DNA from: an uncultured Pelagibacteraceae bacterium
Lineage (GTDB): Bacteria > Pseudomonadota > Alphaproteobacteria > Pelagibacterales > Pelagibacteraceae
Direction of reading: 5' to 3'
Length of the DNA stretch: 41,902 nt
NCBI GenBank assembly: GCA_902573835.1
Contig: CACGKZ010000008.1
Location: 1 to 41,902, forward strand
The notes under the pieces are model-generated. The model saw only the letters and a program-made list of their open reading frames with translations. It had not been told where the DNA came from and made no database searches. Position numbers and translations under genes: made by a program. The first letter of the stretch is position 1. The number at the start of each line of letters is the position of its first letter. Of this stretch, positions 1-9,090 are shown piece after piece.

Positions 1-53
1 CATATTTTATGTTTTTTCATAATAATGATAAAAAGTAAGTATTACGATTCGAT

Positions 54-2132
54 ATGAATACAAACTTTTTAAATAGTTTAACAAATTTTTTAAAAAAGCG
101 AACCTTTGAGTTTGTTGGATTGGTCCTGATTTCATTAGGAATAGCTTTGACAATTTCATTTGCGACTTATTCTCCGTCAGATCCTTCATTAATATATGGT
201 GAATCTAACTCAAATATAAAAAATTTCTTTGGGATATATGGCAGCAAGGTTTCAGATTTTTTGTTACAAAGTTTTGGTTTAATCTCGTTTTTAATACTAG
301 CTACTTTAATTTCGTGGGGTTTGAAATTAATCATTGAAAAGGAGTTAAAAAATATTATTTACAAATTATTTTTTTTAACTCTGTATCTAATTTTTGGATG
401 TACATTTTTACATATAACATTTAATAATTCTTTTTGGCTGCTTGATAACGGTAATTCAGGTTTCATCGGGGAATTAATATATAATTTTATATACCAATAC
501 ACTCCATTAATAGAAAATCAGTATACAAGTTTTGCCCTGATTGGTTTAACAATACTTTTTTTTATTCTAAGCTCTGATATCAATTTTAAAAAAATTGTTT
601 CAAGGCTGTTTTCATTTTCCTCTAATAAAAGAAATGAAGTTGTCGAAAATGAAAGCAATGAAGTAATAACAGAAAATATATTAAATGATGAAAAAAAAGA
701 CACTCAGCAAAGTTTTTTCTTTGCTAAAGATCAGACAAAAACTTTAGAAAAATCAAAAAAATTTCAATTACCATCAATCGATTTATTAGAGAAAAATAAT
801 TCAAAATTATCACAGCAGGAAATGAATAAAAATAGACCGGATGGAAAATTTATGGAAGGAATTTTACAAGACTTTGGAATTAGTGGACAAATACAAAAAA
901 TTAACAATGGACCAGTTGTAAGTTTATATGAATTCGAGCCTGCTGCTGGTGTTAAAGTTTCAAAAATTATAAACTTATCTGATGATCTAGCAAGAAATAC
1001 TAGCTCTACATCAGCAAGGGTTGCTGTAATTCCAGGAAAAAATACTGTGGGGATAGAAATACCTAATGAAAAAAGAGAGGGTGTTTTTTTAAGAGAAATT
1101 ATATCAAATGAGCGTTTTAAAAGTCGAGACTTAAAATTACCAATAGCTTTAGGGAAAAATATTTCGGGAGTTCCAATAATAGGTGATTTAACTTCAATGC
1201 CTCATTTATTAATTGCAGGTACAACAGGGTCTGGTAAATCTGTTTGTGTTAATACAATAATAACATCATTGTTATACAAGTTAAGTCCTGAACTTTGTAA
1301 ATTGATTTTAATTGATCCAAAAATGCTTGAACTTTCTGCTTATGAAGGAATACCTCATTTATTATCTCCTGTTATTACTAATGCAAAAAAAGCTACCTCT
1401 GCCCTTGGATGGACGGTTAAAGAGATGAATAACAGGTATAAGCTCATGTCAAAGGTTGGTGTTAGAAATATTGACGGGTATAATGAAAAACACAAATTAA
1501 AAATGCCTTACATTGTTGTTGTAGTTGATGAAATGTCTGATCTTATGTTGGTGGCTGGAAAAGAAATTGAAAATTACATTCAGAAGTTATCACAAATGGC
1601 ACGAGCAGCTGGGATCCACATTATTATGGCAACTCAAAGACCTAGTGTTGATGTGATCACTGGAACTATTAAAGCTAATTTTCCAACAAGAGTTTCTTTT
1701 CAAGTAAGTTCAAAAATAGATAGCAGAACCATACTTGGAGAACAAGGCGCGGAACAACTATTGGGTAAAGGGGATATGCTTTTTATGTCGTCTGCAAATA
1801 GAATCATAAGAATTCATGGCCCTTATGTTTCTGAAAAAGAAATAGAGAAAATAAGTAGTGTTTTGCGGGCTCAAGGAGAACCTGATTATATCGATGATAT
1901 TACTTCTGTTTCAAACTCATCAGAAGATGACAGTAATATTTCAGCTGGAGAAGGTGATGAACTCTATAATGAAGCAATTAATTTAGTTAAGTCCGAAGGG
2001 AAGGCCTCAACTAGTTTTTTGCAAAGAAAATTGCAAATAGGATATAATAGAGCGGCTAGAATTATTGATATGATGGAGGAAAAAGGGGTCGTAAGCAAAG
2101 CAAATCATGTCGGTAAACGAGAGGTATTATAG
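54..2132 (+). CDS. ftsK: DNA translocase FtsK
   Basis: Septum-anchored, ATP-driven DNA pump that clears chromosome termini from the closing septum and activates dimer resolution. The 692-aa protein has about four N-terminal membrane segments (roughly residues 19-39, 68-90, 100-118, 157-173), a short polar linker (about 190-270), then the RecA-like motor with Walker A GTTGSGKS at 389-396 and Walker B ending in D492-E493. A C-terminal gamma winged helix (about 630-692, with the signature IGYNRAARIIDMMEE) would read KOPS polarity sequences. The linker is short compared with E. coli FtsK, as in many alphaproteobacteria. The ATG at 54 gives the expected N-terminus directly before the first membrane helix. 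The stop is two bases before lolA, so the two genes are probably co-transcribed. The 53 bases before it hold no assignable gene. Confidence 0.96.
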   Translation: MNTNFLNSLTNFLKKRTFEFVGLVLISLGIALTISFATYSPSDPSLIYGESNSNIKNFFGIYGSKVSDFLLQSFGLISFLILATLISWGLKLIIEKELKNIIYKLFFLTLYLIFGCTFLHITFNNSFWLLDNGNSGFIGELIYNFIYQYTPLIENQYTSFALIGLTILFFILSSDINFKKIVSRLFSFSSNKRNEVVENESNEVITENILNDEKKDTQQSFFFAKDQTKTLEKSKKFQLPSIDLLEKNNSKLSQQEMNKNRPDGKFMEGILQDFGISGQIQKINNGPVVSLYEFEPAAGVKVSKIINLSDDLARNTSSTSARVAVIPGKNTVGIEIPNEKREGVFLREIISNERFKSRDLKLPIALGKNISGVPIIGDLTSMPHLLIAGTTGSGKSVCVNTIITSLLYKLSPELCKLILIDPKMLELSAYEGIPHLLSPVITNAKKATSALGWTVKEMNNRYKLMSKVGVRNIDGYNEKHKLKMPYIVVVVDEMSDLMLVAGKEIENYIQKLSQMARAAGIHIIMATQRPSVDVITGTIKANFPTRVSFQVSSKIDSRTILGEQGAEQLLGKGDMLFMSSANRIIRIHGPYVSEKEIEKISSVLRAQGEPDYIDDITSVSNSSEDDSNISAGEGDELYNEAINLVKSEGKASTSFLQRKLQIGYNRAARIIDMMEEKGVVSKANHVGKREVL

Positions 2133-2134
2133 GG

Positions 2135-2692
2135 TTGAGAGCAATAAGAGTTGTTATTTTTTTTTGTTTATTTTTTATTTTTACACACTCAAGTGTAAAC
2201 GAGAAATCTAAAATCATAAATAATTTGAAAAATATAGATAATATTCAATTTAAATTTACTCAAAAAACAAATGAGAATATAGAAAAAGGCAAATGTATTC
2301 TTGCTTTTCCGGGCAAGTTAAAATGTGATTACATAGACAAAAATGAAAAGGAGCTTATTGTAAATAAAAAGATGATGGCAATTACACAAAAAAGGTATGG
2401 AAAAACACTTTTTTATCCATTATCTAAATCCACTTTTATAAATATTCTTAACAAAAACGAATTAATTAAAGTTATAAATGAAAGTAGCACAATTATAGAT
2501 GATTATATAAATATTGTTTTTATTGATAAAAATAATATTAAAACGTTAATTAAATTTGATAAAAAAGAATTTTTACTAGCTGGATGGACTTCGTTTGATC
2601 AGTATAATAATCAAATAGCGTTTGAAATTGAAATTACCTCATTAAATCAAATGATTAATAATAATGTTTTTACCTTACCAAGCAAAGGTTAA
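2135..2692 (+). CDS. lolA: Outer-membrane lipoprotein carrier LolA
   Basis: Periplasmic chaperone that carries lipoproteins from the LolCDE exporter to the outer membrane. The 185-aa product starts with a signal peptide (positive MRAIR, then a hydrophobic run VVIFFCLFFIF) and continues with a LolA-type beta-rich domain: the early 'F.QK' segment (FKFTQKTNEN), a G-K-C central strand, and an ITSLNQMINNNVF element near the C-terminus. The start is TTG at 2135, two bases after the ftsK stop; no ATG lies near a signal peptide. The ftsK-lolA pairing is common in proteobacteria and supports the call, because sequence identity to LolA is low. The tail overlaps the convergent GNAT gene by four bases. 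Confidence 0.82.
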   Translation: MRAIRVVIFFCLFFIFTHSSVNEKSKIINNLKNIDNIQFKFTQKTNENIEKGKCILAFPGKLKCDYIDKNEKELIVNKKMMAITQKRYGKTLFYPLSKSTFINILNKNELIKVINESSTIIDDYINIVFIDKNNIKTLIKFDKKEFLLAGWTSFDQYNNQIAFEIEITSLNQMINNNVFTLPSKG

Positions 2693-3198
2693 GCCACAAA
2701 ATCAATCTGTTCTTTTTTGAATATTTTAAATCCTCGAGATAAGTAATTAGCTAGAGCAAATTTGTGATCTAATGAACAAGTATGAACCCACACTTTGTTA
2801 GCTTTATTTTCAAAAGATTTTTTAAGCACATGATTTAACAGAAGAGATCCATAGCCTTTTGATCTGTGTTCACTTAATATACCCATGTTTATTAGCTCAA
2901 ATTCTTTATTGTCATGTTTTTCGATTTCATAATATCCGATTAAATCATTTTTTTCGTCTTTAAGAATCCAAGTTTCTAGGAGTGGACCAGATGAATATTT
3001 AAGCCATTGTTTGTCTGTCCATACAAGTCTGTCTCTCCAAAAGTGGTCTTTTCCGATTTGTTTGTAAAAAAATTTATTTATTTCATAATTTTTTCTATCA
3101 TTAAGGACAATTTTTAATAAGTTTTCACTTTGAATAATTTGAGCCTTATAATTTTTTGAAAATTCAAAATCTAAAAAATATCTTTGAACTTTTTTCAT
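2689..3198 (-). CDS. GNAT-family N-acetyltransferase
   Basis: Predicted acetyl-CoA-dependent acyltransferase of 169 aa; the substrate is unknown. The C-terminal half carries the GNAT core: a beta strand ending in ELINMGIL, the pyrophosphate-binding loop RSKGYG (residues 112-117), and a following helix. The N-terminal half has a WRDRLVW/W-rich stretch typical of small-molecule GNATs. I start it at ATG 3198, one base after the HIT gene stop. The longer frame to 3336 would lie wholly inside the HIT gene and adds residues unlike any GNAT. It is the last gene of the his-HIT run and so probably shares that transcript. It ends tail-to-tail with lolA. Confidence 0.8.
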   Translation of the reverse strand: MKKVQRYFLDFEFSKNYKAQIIQSENLLKIVLNDRKNYEINKFFYKQIGKDHFWRDRLVWTDKQWLKYSSGPLLETWILKDEKNDLIGYYEIEKHDNKEFELINMGILSEHRSKGYGSLLLNHVLKKSFENKANKVWVHTCSLDHKFALANYLSRGFKIFKKEQIDFVA

Positions 3199-3199
3199 C

Positions 3200-3556
3200 T
3201 TATGCAACCATCTTTCCAATTTTTTCTCCTGCGAATATATGAAAGTGTAAGTGCGGAACTTCTTGACCTCCGTCAGATCCAATATTTGATAGTACTCTGT
3301 AGCCTTTGCCTGTAGCGCCCAATAAACTTGAGACATGACTTATAGCTTTATGAAATTCAGTAATTTCCTTATCACTAGCTTTCTTATTGAAATCGTCTAA
3401 ATCAATATACTCACCTTTAGGAATAACAAGTGCATGGATTTTTTTTTGAGGATTTATATCGTGAAAAGATAAAACAAAATCGTTTTCAAAAATTTTTTTA
3501 CAAGGTATTTCTCCTCTTAAAATTTTAGCAAAAATATTATTTTTATCATAAGACAT
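3200..3556 (-). CDS. HIT-family nucleotide hydrolase (HINT-like)
   Basis: Small histidine-triad phosphoramidase/nucleotide hydrolase of the PKCI/HINT branch (118 aa). The triad HLHFH is at residues 102-106 inside the HINT signature QEVPHLHFHIFAG, with H104 the expected AMP-accepting nucleophile. The N-terminus (NIFAKILRGEIPCKKIFE) is also typical of the family. HINT proteins hydrolyse AMP-lysine or AMP-N-linked compounds; the physiological substrate here is unknown. Its ATG overlaps the hisE stop by one base (TAATG), so it is translationally coupled to the histidine operon. HIT genes next to hisE are a recurrent arrangement in alphaproteobacteria. Confidence 0.93.
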   Translation of the reverse strand: MSYDKNNIFAKILRGEIPCKKIFENDFVLSFHDINPQKKIHALVIPKGEYIDLDDFNKKASDKEITEFHKAISHVSSLLGATGKGYRVLSNIGSDGGQEVPHLHFHIFAGEKIGKMVA

Positions 3557-3828
3557 TATTTTTTCCTCATTTCTAGTTCTTTCATAACATCTTCAATTTT
3601 TATATTGTTAGCTTCTAAATATACCAAAAGATGATATATCACATCAGCGCTTTCGTGAACTTTATTTGTATTTTTTTCCACAGCCTCGATCAACTCAGCC
3701 ACTTCTTCCTTCACTTTAGAAACGGATAAATTTTTGTCATTTAATAGTTTGTTTGTATAGGATTTATCGGGAGATGAATTTTTTCGATCTCTAATTGTTT
3801 TTATTAAATCTTCCAAATTTTTAAGCAT
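3556..3828 (-). CDS. hisE: Phosphoribosyl-ATP pyrophosphatase HisE
   Basis: Second step of histidine synthesis: hydrolyses phosphoribosyl-ATP to phosphoribosyl-AMP. It is a 90-aa all-alpha MazG-like protein. Metal-binding acidic motifs are visible as [12 protein letters not shown] (middle) and [15 protein letters not shown] (C-terminal half). The length matches stand-alone HisE, with no HisI fused. It overlaps hisF by eight bases upstream and the HIT gene by one base downstream, so it sits inside a strongly coupled operon. hisI is not in this window. Confidence 0.94.
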   Translation of the reverse strand: MLKNLEDLIKTIRDRKNSSPDKSYTNKLLNDKNLSVSKVKEEVAELIEAVEKNTNKVHESADVIYHLLVYLEANNIKIEDVMKELEMRKK

Positions 3829-4588
3829 TGTGCAACCTTACTGGAATATTCTTTGATTTTAAATATTCTTTTGTATCTTTGATGGTAAATTCTCCATAGT
3901 GAAAAATAGAAGCTGCAAGTACAGCGCTTGCACCGCCTTTAACTATACCATCATATAAATGATCTAATGTTCCAACTCCACCAGATGCTATAATTGGAAT
4001 ATTGGTGCTTTTAGAAATTGCTTTTAATAAATCTACATCATAACCAGATTTAGTCCCGTCTTTGTCCATTGAAGTTAAAAGGATTTCTCCAGCTCCATTA
4101 AATTCTACCTTTTTAGCAAATTCTACGGCATTGATTCCTGTTTTATTTCTTCCTCCATGTGTGAATACTTCCCATTTATTTTCTGAAACTTTTTTAGCAT
4201 CTATAGCTACAACGATACATTGAGATCCAAATTTTTTTGAAGCTTCTTTAACAAAATCAATATTTTGTACTGCTGCAGTATTAATGGAAACTTTATCTGC
4301 ACCTGCTAACAACAAATCGGTAATATTTTGAATAGTTCTTACGCCTCCCCCAACAGTTAAAGGGACGAAACATTCTTTTGCGGTTTTTCTCACAATATCT
4401 ATGATCGTATCTCTATTTTCATTAGACGCGGTGATATCTAAGAAACAAATTTCATCAGCACCACCATCACTATAAATTTTAGCTTGTTCAACTGGATCTC
4501 CAGCATCTTTTAGTTCAACGAAATTAATTCCCTTTACGACTCTTCCGTTTTTAACATCAAGACATGGTATAATTCTATTTTTTAACAT
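3821..4588 (-). CDS. hisF: Imidazole glycerol phosphate synthase, cyclase subunit HisF
   Basis: (beta/alpha)8 barrel that closes the imidazole ring using ammonia channelled from HisH, giving IGP and AICAR. The catalytic aspartates are visible: D11 in [12 protein letters not shown] and D130 in VVAIDAKK. The phosphate-binding loops VGGGVRT and IASGGVG are also present. At 255 aa it has the family length. The ATG at 4588 lies inside the end of the small upstream ORF (overlap 14 bases). The AICAR by-product is consumed by PurH, which is encoded in this window at about 20 kb. Confidence 0.97.
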   Translation of the reverse strand: MLKNRIIPCLDVKNGRVVKGINFVELKDAGDPVEQAKIYSDGGADEICFLDITASNENRDTIIDIVRKTAKECFVPLTVGGGVRTIQNITDLLLAGADKVSINTAAVQNIDFVKEASKKFGSQCIVVAIDAKKVSENKWEVFTHGGRNKTGINAVEFAKKVEFNGAGEILLTSMDKDGTKSGYDVDLLKAISKSTNIPIIASGGVGTLDHLYDGIVKGGASAVLAASIFHYGEFTIKDTKEYLKSKNIPVRLHNA

Positions 4589-4712
4589 GTTTATTCTTTT
4601 TTTTTGCTTTACTTGGTAACAGCCCTTTATTTACTGCTCTTGCTCTCTCTGAAAAACCAAGTTTTTCGCCGTTTCTTATTTTACGTCTAATCGTAGACAA
4701 TTTTGCAACCAT
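4575..4712 (-). CDS. Small basic protein of unknown function inside the his operon (45 aa)
   Basis: I do not recognise this gene. An ATG at 4712, one base after the hisA stop, opens a 45-codon frame that ends at TAG 4575-4577, 14 bases inside hisF. It begins [17 protein letters not shown] and continues [13 protein letters not shown] before a lysine-rich tail. It has 16 Lys/Arg against 2 Glu, so it is strongly basic, probably helical and possibly RNA-binding. A weak Shine-Dalgarno-like AGAGAT lies about 10 bases upstream, within hisA. The spacing (one base from hisA, overlap into hisF) copies the coupling of the other his genes, and it fills what would otherwise be the only sizeable gap in the operon. 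Both points argue that it is translated. No function should be assigned. Confidence 0.6.
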   Translation of the reverse strand: MVAKLSTIRRKIRNGEKLGFSERARAVNKGLLPSKAKKKNKHVKK

Positions 4713-4713
4713 T

Positions 4714-5436
4714 TTAATTTATCTCTTTTGCGAGATCCTCGAGCTTAATATCACCATCGTAAATTGCTTTACCAACAATTATACCTTCAATTTTTTTATT
4801 ATTTAAATTTTTTGCTTTCTTAATATCATTTATTGAAGAAACTCCACCTGAAATTACAACAGGGCAATTAGAAATATTAGCAACTTTAACTGTCTCATCA
4901 AAATTGGGGTTGGTTTTCATTCCGTCTCTATTAATGTCTGTAAAAATAATTCTGCTCACTCCATATTCGTTAACTTCTTTAAGGAAATCAATAGTTTTAA
5001 TATCAAGATTTTCTTTCCAACCAGAAACAGAAAGATTTCCATCTTTTGCGTCTAAGCCTAAAGCAATTTGGTTTTTAAATTTATCGCAAGCTATTCTCAA
5101 AAATTCTTTATCTTTAATTGCTCCACTTCCTAGAATTACTTTCTCAACTCCTGAATCAATATAATGTTTAATACTTTCTAAGTTTCGTATGCCTCCACCT
5201 ATTTCAATTTTAAGATCATATTTGCTTACTATTTCTTTAATAATATCTAAATTAACTGTTTTACCAGTAAGAGCGCCGTCTAAATCAACAATGTGTAAGT
5301 TTTTAAAACCATGATCTTTGTATTTTGCTGCTTGATCAACTGGTGAAGTTTTATATTCTGTTTTATTTTCGAAGTCTCCTTTGATGAGTCTCACACATTT
5401 CTTATCTTTAATATCTATAGCGGGAAAAATTTTCAT
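4714..5436 (-). CDS. hisA: ProFAR isomerase HisA
   Basis: Fourth step of histidine synthesis: an Amadori isomerisation of ProFAR to PRFAR. The 240-aa barrel carries the two catalytic aspartates, D8 in FPAIDIKDKKCVRL and D129 in LGLDAKDG, and the paired phosphate loops IGGGIRN and ISGGVSS. It is paralogous to HisF, with which it shares the half-barrel repeat. The start ATG overlaps the hisH stop by one base (TAATG). It is followed after one base by the small basic ORF rather than by hisF directly. Confidence 0.96.
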   Translation of the reverse strand: MKIFPAIDIKDKKCVRLIKGDFENKTEYKTSPVDQAAKYKDHGFKNLHIVDLDGALTGKTVNLDIIKEIVSKYDLKIEIGGGIRNLESIKHYIDSGVEKVILGSGAIKDKEFLRIACDKFKNQIALGLDAKDGNLSVSGWKENLDIKTIDFLKEVNEYGVSRIIFTDINRDGMKTNPNFDETVKVANISNCPVVISGGVSSINDIKKAKNLNNKKIEGIIVGKAIYDGDIKLEDLAKEIN

Positions 5437-6062
5437 TATAATCTTAAAAAGTTATCAATTATTTTTAATCCATTTTTATCACTCTTCTCAGGGTGAAATT
5501 GCGTACCAAATAAATTATCTTTTTCAACTGCACATACAATTTTTGACGAATAATCTGTTGTTGCTGAGATAACAGATTTATCTTTAGGAATGAACTCATA
5601 ACTATGGACAAAATACATGTGAGATTTATTTTTTATATCCTTAAATATTTTGCTTTGTTTTTGTAATTCAATTTCATTCCAACCTATGTGCGGGAGTTTA
5701 AATTTTCCATTTTGATTATCAATTTTAAAAACTTTTCCGGGTATCCATCCCAGTCCTTTTGTTTCTTCTTCTTCATAGCCGATATCAGCAAACATTTGTA
5801 AACCTACGCAAATTCCTAATAGAGGTTTCTTGTTAGTCATTGCAGATTCTTTTAGAGTATCAATTAGTCCATTAATACTATTTAAAGAGTCCACACAGCT
5901 TTTAAATGAGCCTTGACCGGGTAAAACAATTTTATCGCTAGTTTTTATTTTTTTTATGTCTGAGGTTACCTCAAGATTGAAATTTCCTTTAGCTACCTCT
6001 GTAAAAGAGTTAATGACTGAGCTTATATTGCCCGATTGGTAGTCAACAATTGTGACGTTCAT
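5436..6062 (-). CDS. hisH: Imidazole glycerol phosphate synthase, glutaminase subunit HisH
   Basis: Class I glutamine amidotransferase that supplies ammonia to HisF. The triad is visible: C85 in LGICVGLQMF, and H190 and E192 in QFHPEKS. The oxyanion-strand segment LPGQGSF is near residues 47-53. I start it at ATG 6062 (208 aa). A TTG one codon upstream at 6065 is possible but adds only one residue and has no family support. The gene begins five bases after the hisB stop and ends in a TAATG overlap with hisA. Confidence 0.96.
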   Translation of the reverse strand: MNVTIVDYQSGNISSVINSFTEVAKGNFNLEVTSDIKKIKTSDKIVLPGQGSFKSCVDSLNSINGLIDTLKESAMTNKKPLLGICVGLQMFADIGYEEEETKGLGWIPGKVFKIDNQNGKFKLPHIGWNEIELQKQSKIFKDIKNKSHMYFVHSYEFIPKDKSVISATTDYSSKIVCAVEKDNLFGTQFHPEKSDKNGLKIIDNFLRL

Positions 6063-6067
6063 CAAAT

Positions 6068-6658
6068 TTAAATAGAGCCTTTTGTTGAAGGTATTGAATT
6101 TTTAATTCTTTTATCAATAGCTAAAGCATCCTTAAGTGATCTAGCTAACCCCTTATAACAAGACTCAACTTTGTGGTGACTATTGTCACCGTAAATGTTC
6201 TCGATATGTAAAGTAATTCCTGCTGATTGAGAAAATGCTTGGAACCATTCTTTAAAAAGCTCAGTGTCCATTTCGCCTAATTTTTCAACAGCTAAGTCTA
6301 CTTTCCAAATTAAGTAGGGTCTATTAGACACATCAATAGAAACACGGCTTAATGTTTCATCCATTGGTATCATTGTAGAGGCATATCTTGTAATTCCTTT
6401 TCGGTTACCAGCGGCTTTTTTGATTGCTTCTCCAATTGCTATACCCGTATCCTCTGTGGTGTGATGCAAATCAATATGGGTGTCACCCTTGGCTTTAACC
6501 TCTAGATCAATCAGAGAATGTTTTGATAATTGTTCTAACATATGATCTAAAAAACCTATTCCAGTTTTAATCTTATATTTTCCTTTGCCATCTAAATTGA
6601 CCGCTACAGAAATACTGGTTTCTTTTGTTTTTCTTAATATTTTAGCTTTTCGTTTCAT
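6068..6658 (-). CDS. hisB: Imidazoleglycerol-phosphate dehydratase HisB
   Basis: Mn-dependent dehydration of IGP to imidazole-acetol phosphate. At 196 aa it is the monofunctional form, without the phosphatase half seen in enterics. Both metal-binding signature motifs are present: [15 protein letters not shown], and [16 protein letters not shown] near the C-terminus; also [11 protein letters not shown] start it at ATG 6658, giving [14 protein letters not shown], which fits the family. The upstream TTG at 6670 would add MAIF only. It is the first gene of the minus-strand his operon; the divergent gap 6659-6761 must hold its promoter. I see a TATAAT-like box at 6689-6694 but no convincing -35. 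Confidence 0.96.
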   Translation of the reverse strand: MKRKAKILRKTKETSISVAVNLDGKGKYKIKTGIGFLDHMLEQLSKHSLIDLEVKAKGDTHIDLHHTTEDTGIAIGEAIKKAAGNRKGITRYASTMIPMDETLSRVSIDVSNRPYLIWKVDLAVEKLGEMDTELFKEWFQAFSQSAGITLHIENIYGDNSHHKVESCYKGLARSLKDALAIDKRIKNSIPSTKGSI

Positions 6659-6725
6659 AAAAATCGCCAATTAACCTTATGATATATATATAATTGGACT
6701 TTTTATCAATAAACACAAAATGTCT

Positions 6726-6753
6726 ATTGAAGAAATTAAATTAATCTCCACAT
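6726..6753 (+). promoter_or_regulatory. Candidate heat-shock (RpoH-type) promoter of hslVU
   Basis: ATTGAAG (6726-6732), 13 bases, then CTCCACAT (6746-6753) resembles the enteric sigma-32 pattern CTTGAAA-N11-16-CCCCATNT (5 of 7 and 5 of 7 informative positions). It sits directly before hslV, a classic heat-shock operon. If real, transcription would begin only a few bases before the ATG at 6762, giving an almost leaderless message. Short motifs like this occur by chance in AT-rich DNA. Confidence 0.3.
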
Positions 6754-6761
6754 AGAATATC

Positions 6762-7301
6762 ATGAATACAGCTGAAAAATGGCACGGAACCACAATTGTT
6801 CTTTTAAGGAAGGATAACGAAACCATAGTAGTTGGAGATGGTCAGGTTAGCCTTGGTAATACCGTGCTTAAAAGCAAAGCTAAGAAAGTCAGAAAAATTG
6901 AGAAACGAAATGTGATTGCAGGTTTTGCGGGATCCACCGCTGATGCACTTACATTGTTTGAAAGATTAGAAGCTAAGCTTGAAAAACATGCAGGGAATCT
7001 TTCTAGAGCTGCCGTTGAATTAGCAAAAGATTGGAGAAGCGATAAATATTTGAGACGGCTAGAGGCTTTAATGGCGGTTGCTGATAAAGAAAAAAGTTTT
7101 ATCATATCTGGCACAGGAGATGTTTTAGAGCCTGAAGATGGTATAATTGGAATAGGCTCAGGAGGTAATTATGCCTTAGCTGCAGCGAAAGTGTTAATGG
7201 AAACTAATATGAAAGCTGAAGACATCGCAAGAAAGGCTATAAAGGTAGCTTCAGAGATTTGTGTTTTTACAAATAACAATATCACAATGGAAAAATTATA
7301 A
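6762..7301 (+). CDS. hslV: ATP-dependent protease subunit HslV
   Basis: Proteasome-like peptidase of the HslUV (ClpQY) complex; a double hexamer that degrades misfolded cytoplasmic proteins. The 179-aa sequence has MNTAEKWHG before TTIVLL, so T10 should become the N-terminal nucleophile after removal of a short propeptide, as in other alphaproteobacteria (E. coli removes only Met). The catalytic lysine region SKAKKVRKI, the GFAGSTADA loop and the GIGSGGNYA motif are in place. The stop is one base before the chosen hslU start, so the subunits are co-translated. Confidence 0.97.
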   Translation: MNTAEKWHGTTIVLLRKDNETIVVGDGQVSLGNTVLKSKAKKVRKIEKRNVIAGFAGSTADALTLFERLEAKLEKHAGNLSRAAVELAKDWRSDKYLRRLEALMAVADKEKSFIISGTGDVLEPEDGIIGIGSGGNYALAAAKVLMETNMKAEDIARKAIKVASEICVFTNNNITMEKL

Positions 7302-7302
7302 A

Positions 7303-8682
7303 ATGTCTGGAACAAAGAAAGTTACAAACTTAAATTTAGTTAAGGATAAAGGGCAGAATGAACAAAGTAAGGTCAGCGCTTTATCTCCTAGAGAAATAGT
7401 TTCTGAATTAGACAGATACGTCATTGGTCAAAAAGAAGCAAAAAAAGCTGTTGCAGTCGCTCTTCGAAATAGATGGAGAAGACAAGCATTATCAGATGAA
7501 ATGAAAGATGAGGTTCTGCCAAAAAATATTTTGATGATTGGACCAACTGGAGTTGGTAAAACTGAAATATCAAGAAGGTTGTCTAGGCTAGCAGAAGCAC
7601 CTTTTATAAAAGTAGAGGCTACTCGATTTACAGAGGTAGGTTATGTTGGAAGAGACGTTGAACAAATAATTAGAGATCTTGTGGAAATTGCTATAGCGAT
7701 GGAAAGAGAGAAAAAAAGAAAAGAGGTTAATGCAAAAGCGCAACTATTAGCAGAAGATAAAGTGCTTGATGCTTTAGTGGGTAACAAAGCTTCTGTTGCA
7801 ACGAGAGAAAGCTTTAGAAAAAGATTAAGAAACGGTGATTTAGATAATAATCAAATTGAAATCGAAGTAATGGATACATCTTCATCTATGCCTAGTTTTG
7901 AAATTCCAGGAATGCCCGGAGCAAATGTTGGAATGGTAAATATTGGAGACATATTAGGCAAATCTATGGGTCACAAGAAAGGTAAAAAAAAGAAGATGAC
8001 CGTGAAAGAATCTCATGAAATTTTAGTAGCACAAGAGTCAGACAAAATGATCGAGGAAGACAAAATTGTACAAGAAGCAAAAAAATCAACAGAAGATAAT
8101 GGTATAGTTTTTTTAGATGAAATTGACAAAGTTTCTGCAAGAGGTGATAGAGTTGGTGGAGATGTTTCAAGAGAAGGTGTGCAAAGGGACCTTCTTCCGC
8201 TCATAGAAGGAACAACTGTAAACACAAAACACGGTCCAATAAAAACGGATCATATTCTTTTTATTGCTTCTGGGGCCTTTCAACTTGCTAAACCTTCGGA
8301 TTTACTACCAGAACTACAAGGAAGACTTCCGATAAGAGTTGAACTAAGTGCATTAAATGAAAAAGACTTTATCAGAATTTTAAAAGAACCAGACAACAGT
8401 TTAATCAAACAATATAAAGCTCTTTTAAAAACGGAAAATGTAGATCTAGAGTTTAAAGACGATGGTATTGAAATGATTGCTAAGATTTCTACTGAGGTAA
8501 ATTCCTCAATAGAAAATATTGGCGCAAGAAGGTTGCATACAATTATTGAAAAAGTTTTAGATGACATTAGTTTTAACGCAACTGATAAAGCTGGGGAAAA
8601 AATAGTCGTTGATAAAGAATTTGTTCAAAAAAATTTAGGAAACCTTGTAAAAGATACAGATCTTTCGAAATTTATTTTATAG
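7303..8682 (+). CDS. hslU: ATP-dependent protease ATPase subunit HslU
   Basis: AAA+ unfoldase that feeds HslV. It has 459 aa from ATG 7303, one base after hslV; the frame is open back to 7261 but that would sit inside hslV. The sequence shows [16 protein letters not shown] near residues 28-42, Walker A GPTGVGKT at 80-87, Walker [10 protein letters not shown], the arginine-finger/sensor region ([14 protein letters not shown]), and the C-terminal tail LSKFIL that inserts into HslV. About 24 residues precede the usual N-terminus of E. coli HslU. The last six bases overlap the convergent Smr gene. Confidence 0.97.
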   Translation: MSGTKKVTNLNLVKDKGQNEQSKVSALSPREIVSELDRYVIGQKEAKKAVAVALRNRWRRQALSDEMKDEVLPKNILMIGPTGVGKTEISRRLSRLAEAPFIKVEATRFTEVGYVGRDVEQIIRDLVEIAIAMEREKKRKEVNAKAQLLAEDKVLDALVGNKASVATRESFRKRLRNGDLDNNQIEIEVMDTSSSMPSFEIPGMPGANVGMVNIGDILGKSMGHKKGKKKKMTVKESHEILVAQESDKMIEEDKIVQEAKKSTEDNGIVFLDEIDKVSARGDRVGGDVSREGVQRDLLPLIEGTTVNTKHGPIKTDHILFIASGAFQLAKPSDLLPELQGRLPIRVELSALNEKDFIRILKEPDNSLIKQYKALLKTENVDLEFKDDGIEMIAKISTEVNSSIENIGARRLHTIIEKVLDDISFNATDKAGEKIVVDKEFVQKNLGNLVKDTDLSKFIL

Positions 8683-9090
8683 TTTTTTCAACTTAATAAG
8701 TAATGCGCCTTCCCCACCTTCTTTTTGTGAAGGATTGACAACTGAAAAAATTAGTCTGGAAATTTCAGGATCTGATTTTATGTATTCGGGAACAGAGTAT
8801 CTTAATTTGCTTAAATCAGACGATTTATAAACGTCTTCTTGATTTGAATGCAAACCCTTACCAGTAATTAAAAGTATCTCTCTACAATTTTTTTCACTAC
8901 ACGATTTAATTATTTCTTTAACCTTTTTATTAGCTTCATCTAAAGTTAAGCCGTGTAAATCAAATCGAAATTTACTGGCTACCCTATCAGTTCTATTTTT
9001 TTGATCTTTGTCGGGCAAACGAGATGTGTCTTTTAAAAAGTTTTGCCAATCTTCTTTGTCTTTTTTTGATAGATGGACTTTTTTCTTCAC
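8677..9090 (-). CDS. Smr-domain protein
   Basis: Small MutS-related (Smr) domain protein, 137 aa. Smr domains are putative endonucleases; YdaA/SmrB relatives act on mRNA in collided ribosomes. Visible motifs are the N-terminal [11 protein letters not shown] (the D-L-H-G box), the central ITGKGLHS, and the C-terminal [12 protein letters not shown]. About 40 charged residues precede the domain. The stand-alone architecture is common in alphaproteobacteria, often beside a Tim44-like gene as here (four-base ATGA overlap with the gene upstream). The end overlaps hslU tail-to-tail. Confidence 0.9.
   Translation of the reverse strand: MKKKVHLSKKDKEDWQNFLKDTSRLPDKDQKNRTDRVASKFRFDLHGLTLDEANKKVKEIIKSCSEKNCREILLITGKGLHSNQEDVYKSSDLSKLRYSVPEYIKSDPEISRLIFSVVNPSQKEGGEGALLIKLKKL

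Noticed and set aside
1-3. CAT at the window edge as the start codon of a leftward gene
   Set aside because: A single codon cannot support a gene call.
3199-3336. Longer start for the GNAT gene (215-aa frame)
   Set aside because: The extra 46 codons lie wholly inside the HIT gene in another frame, and ATG 3198 follows the HIT stop by one base with a normal GNAT N-terminus.
4904-5164. Plus-strand ORFs opposite hisA, rho, hslU and acs (for example 4904-5164, 8013-8225, 26888-27073)
   Set aside because: They are antisense to well-conserved genes, lack ribosome sites and have no recognisable domains.
6062-6670. Upstream TTG starts for hisH (6065) and hisB (6670)
   Set aside because: Each adds only one or four residues without family support, and an ATG at the conserved N-terminus exists.
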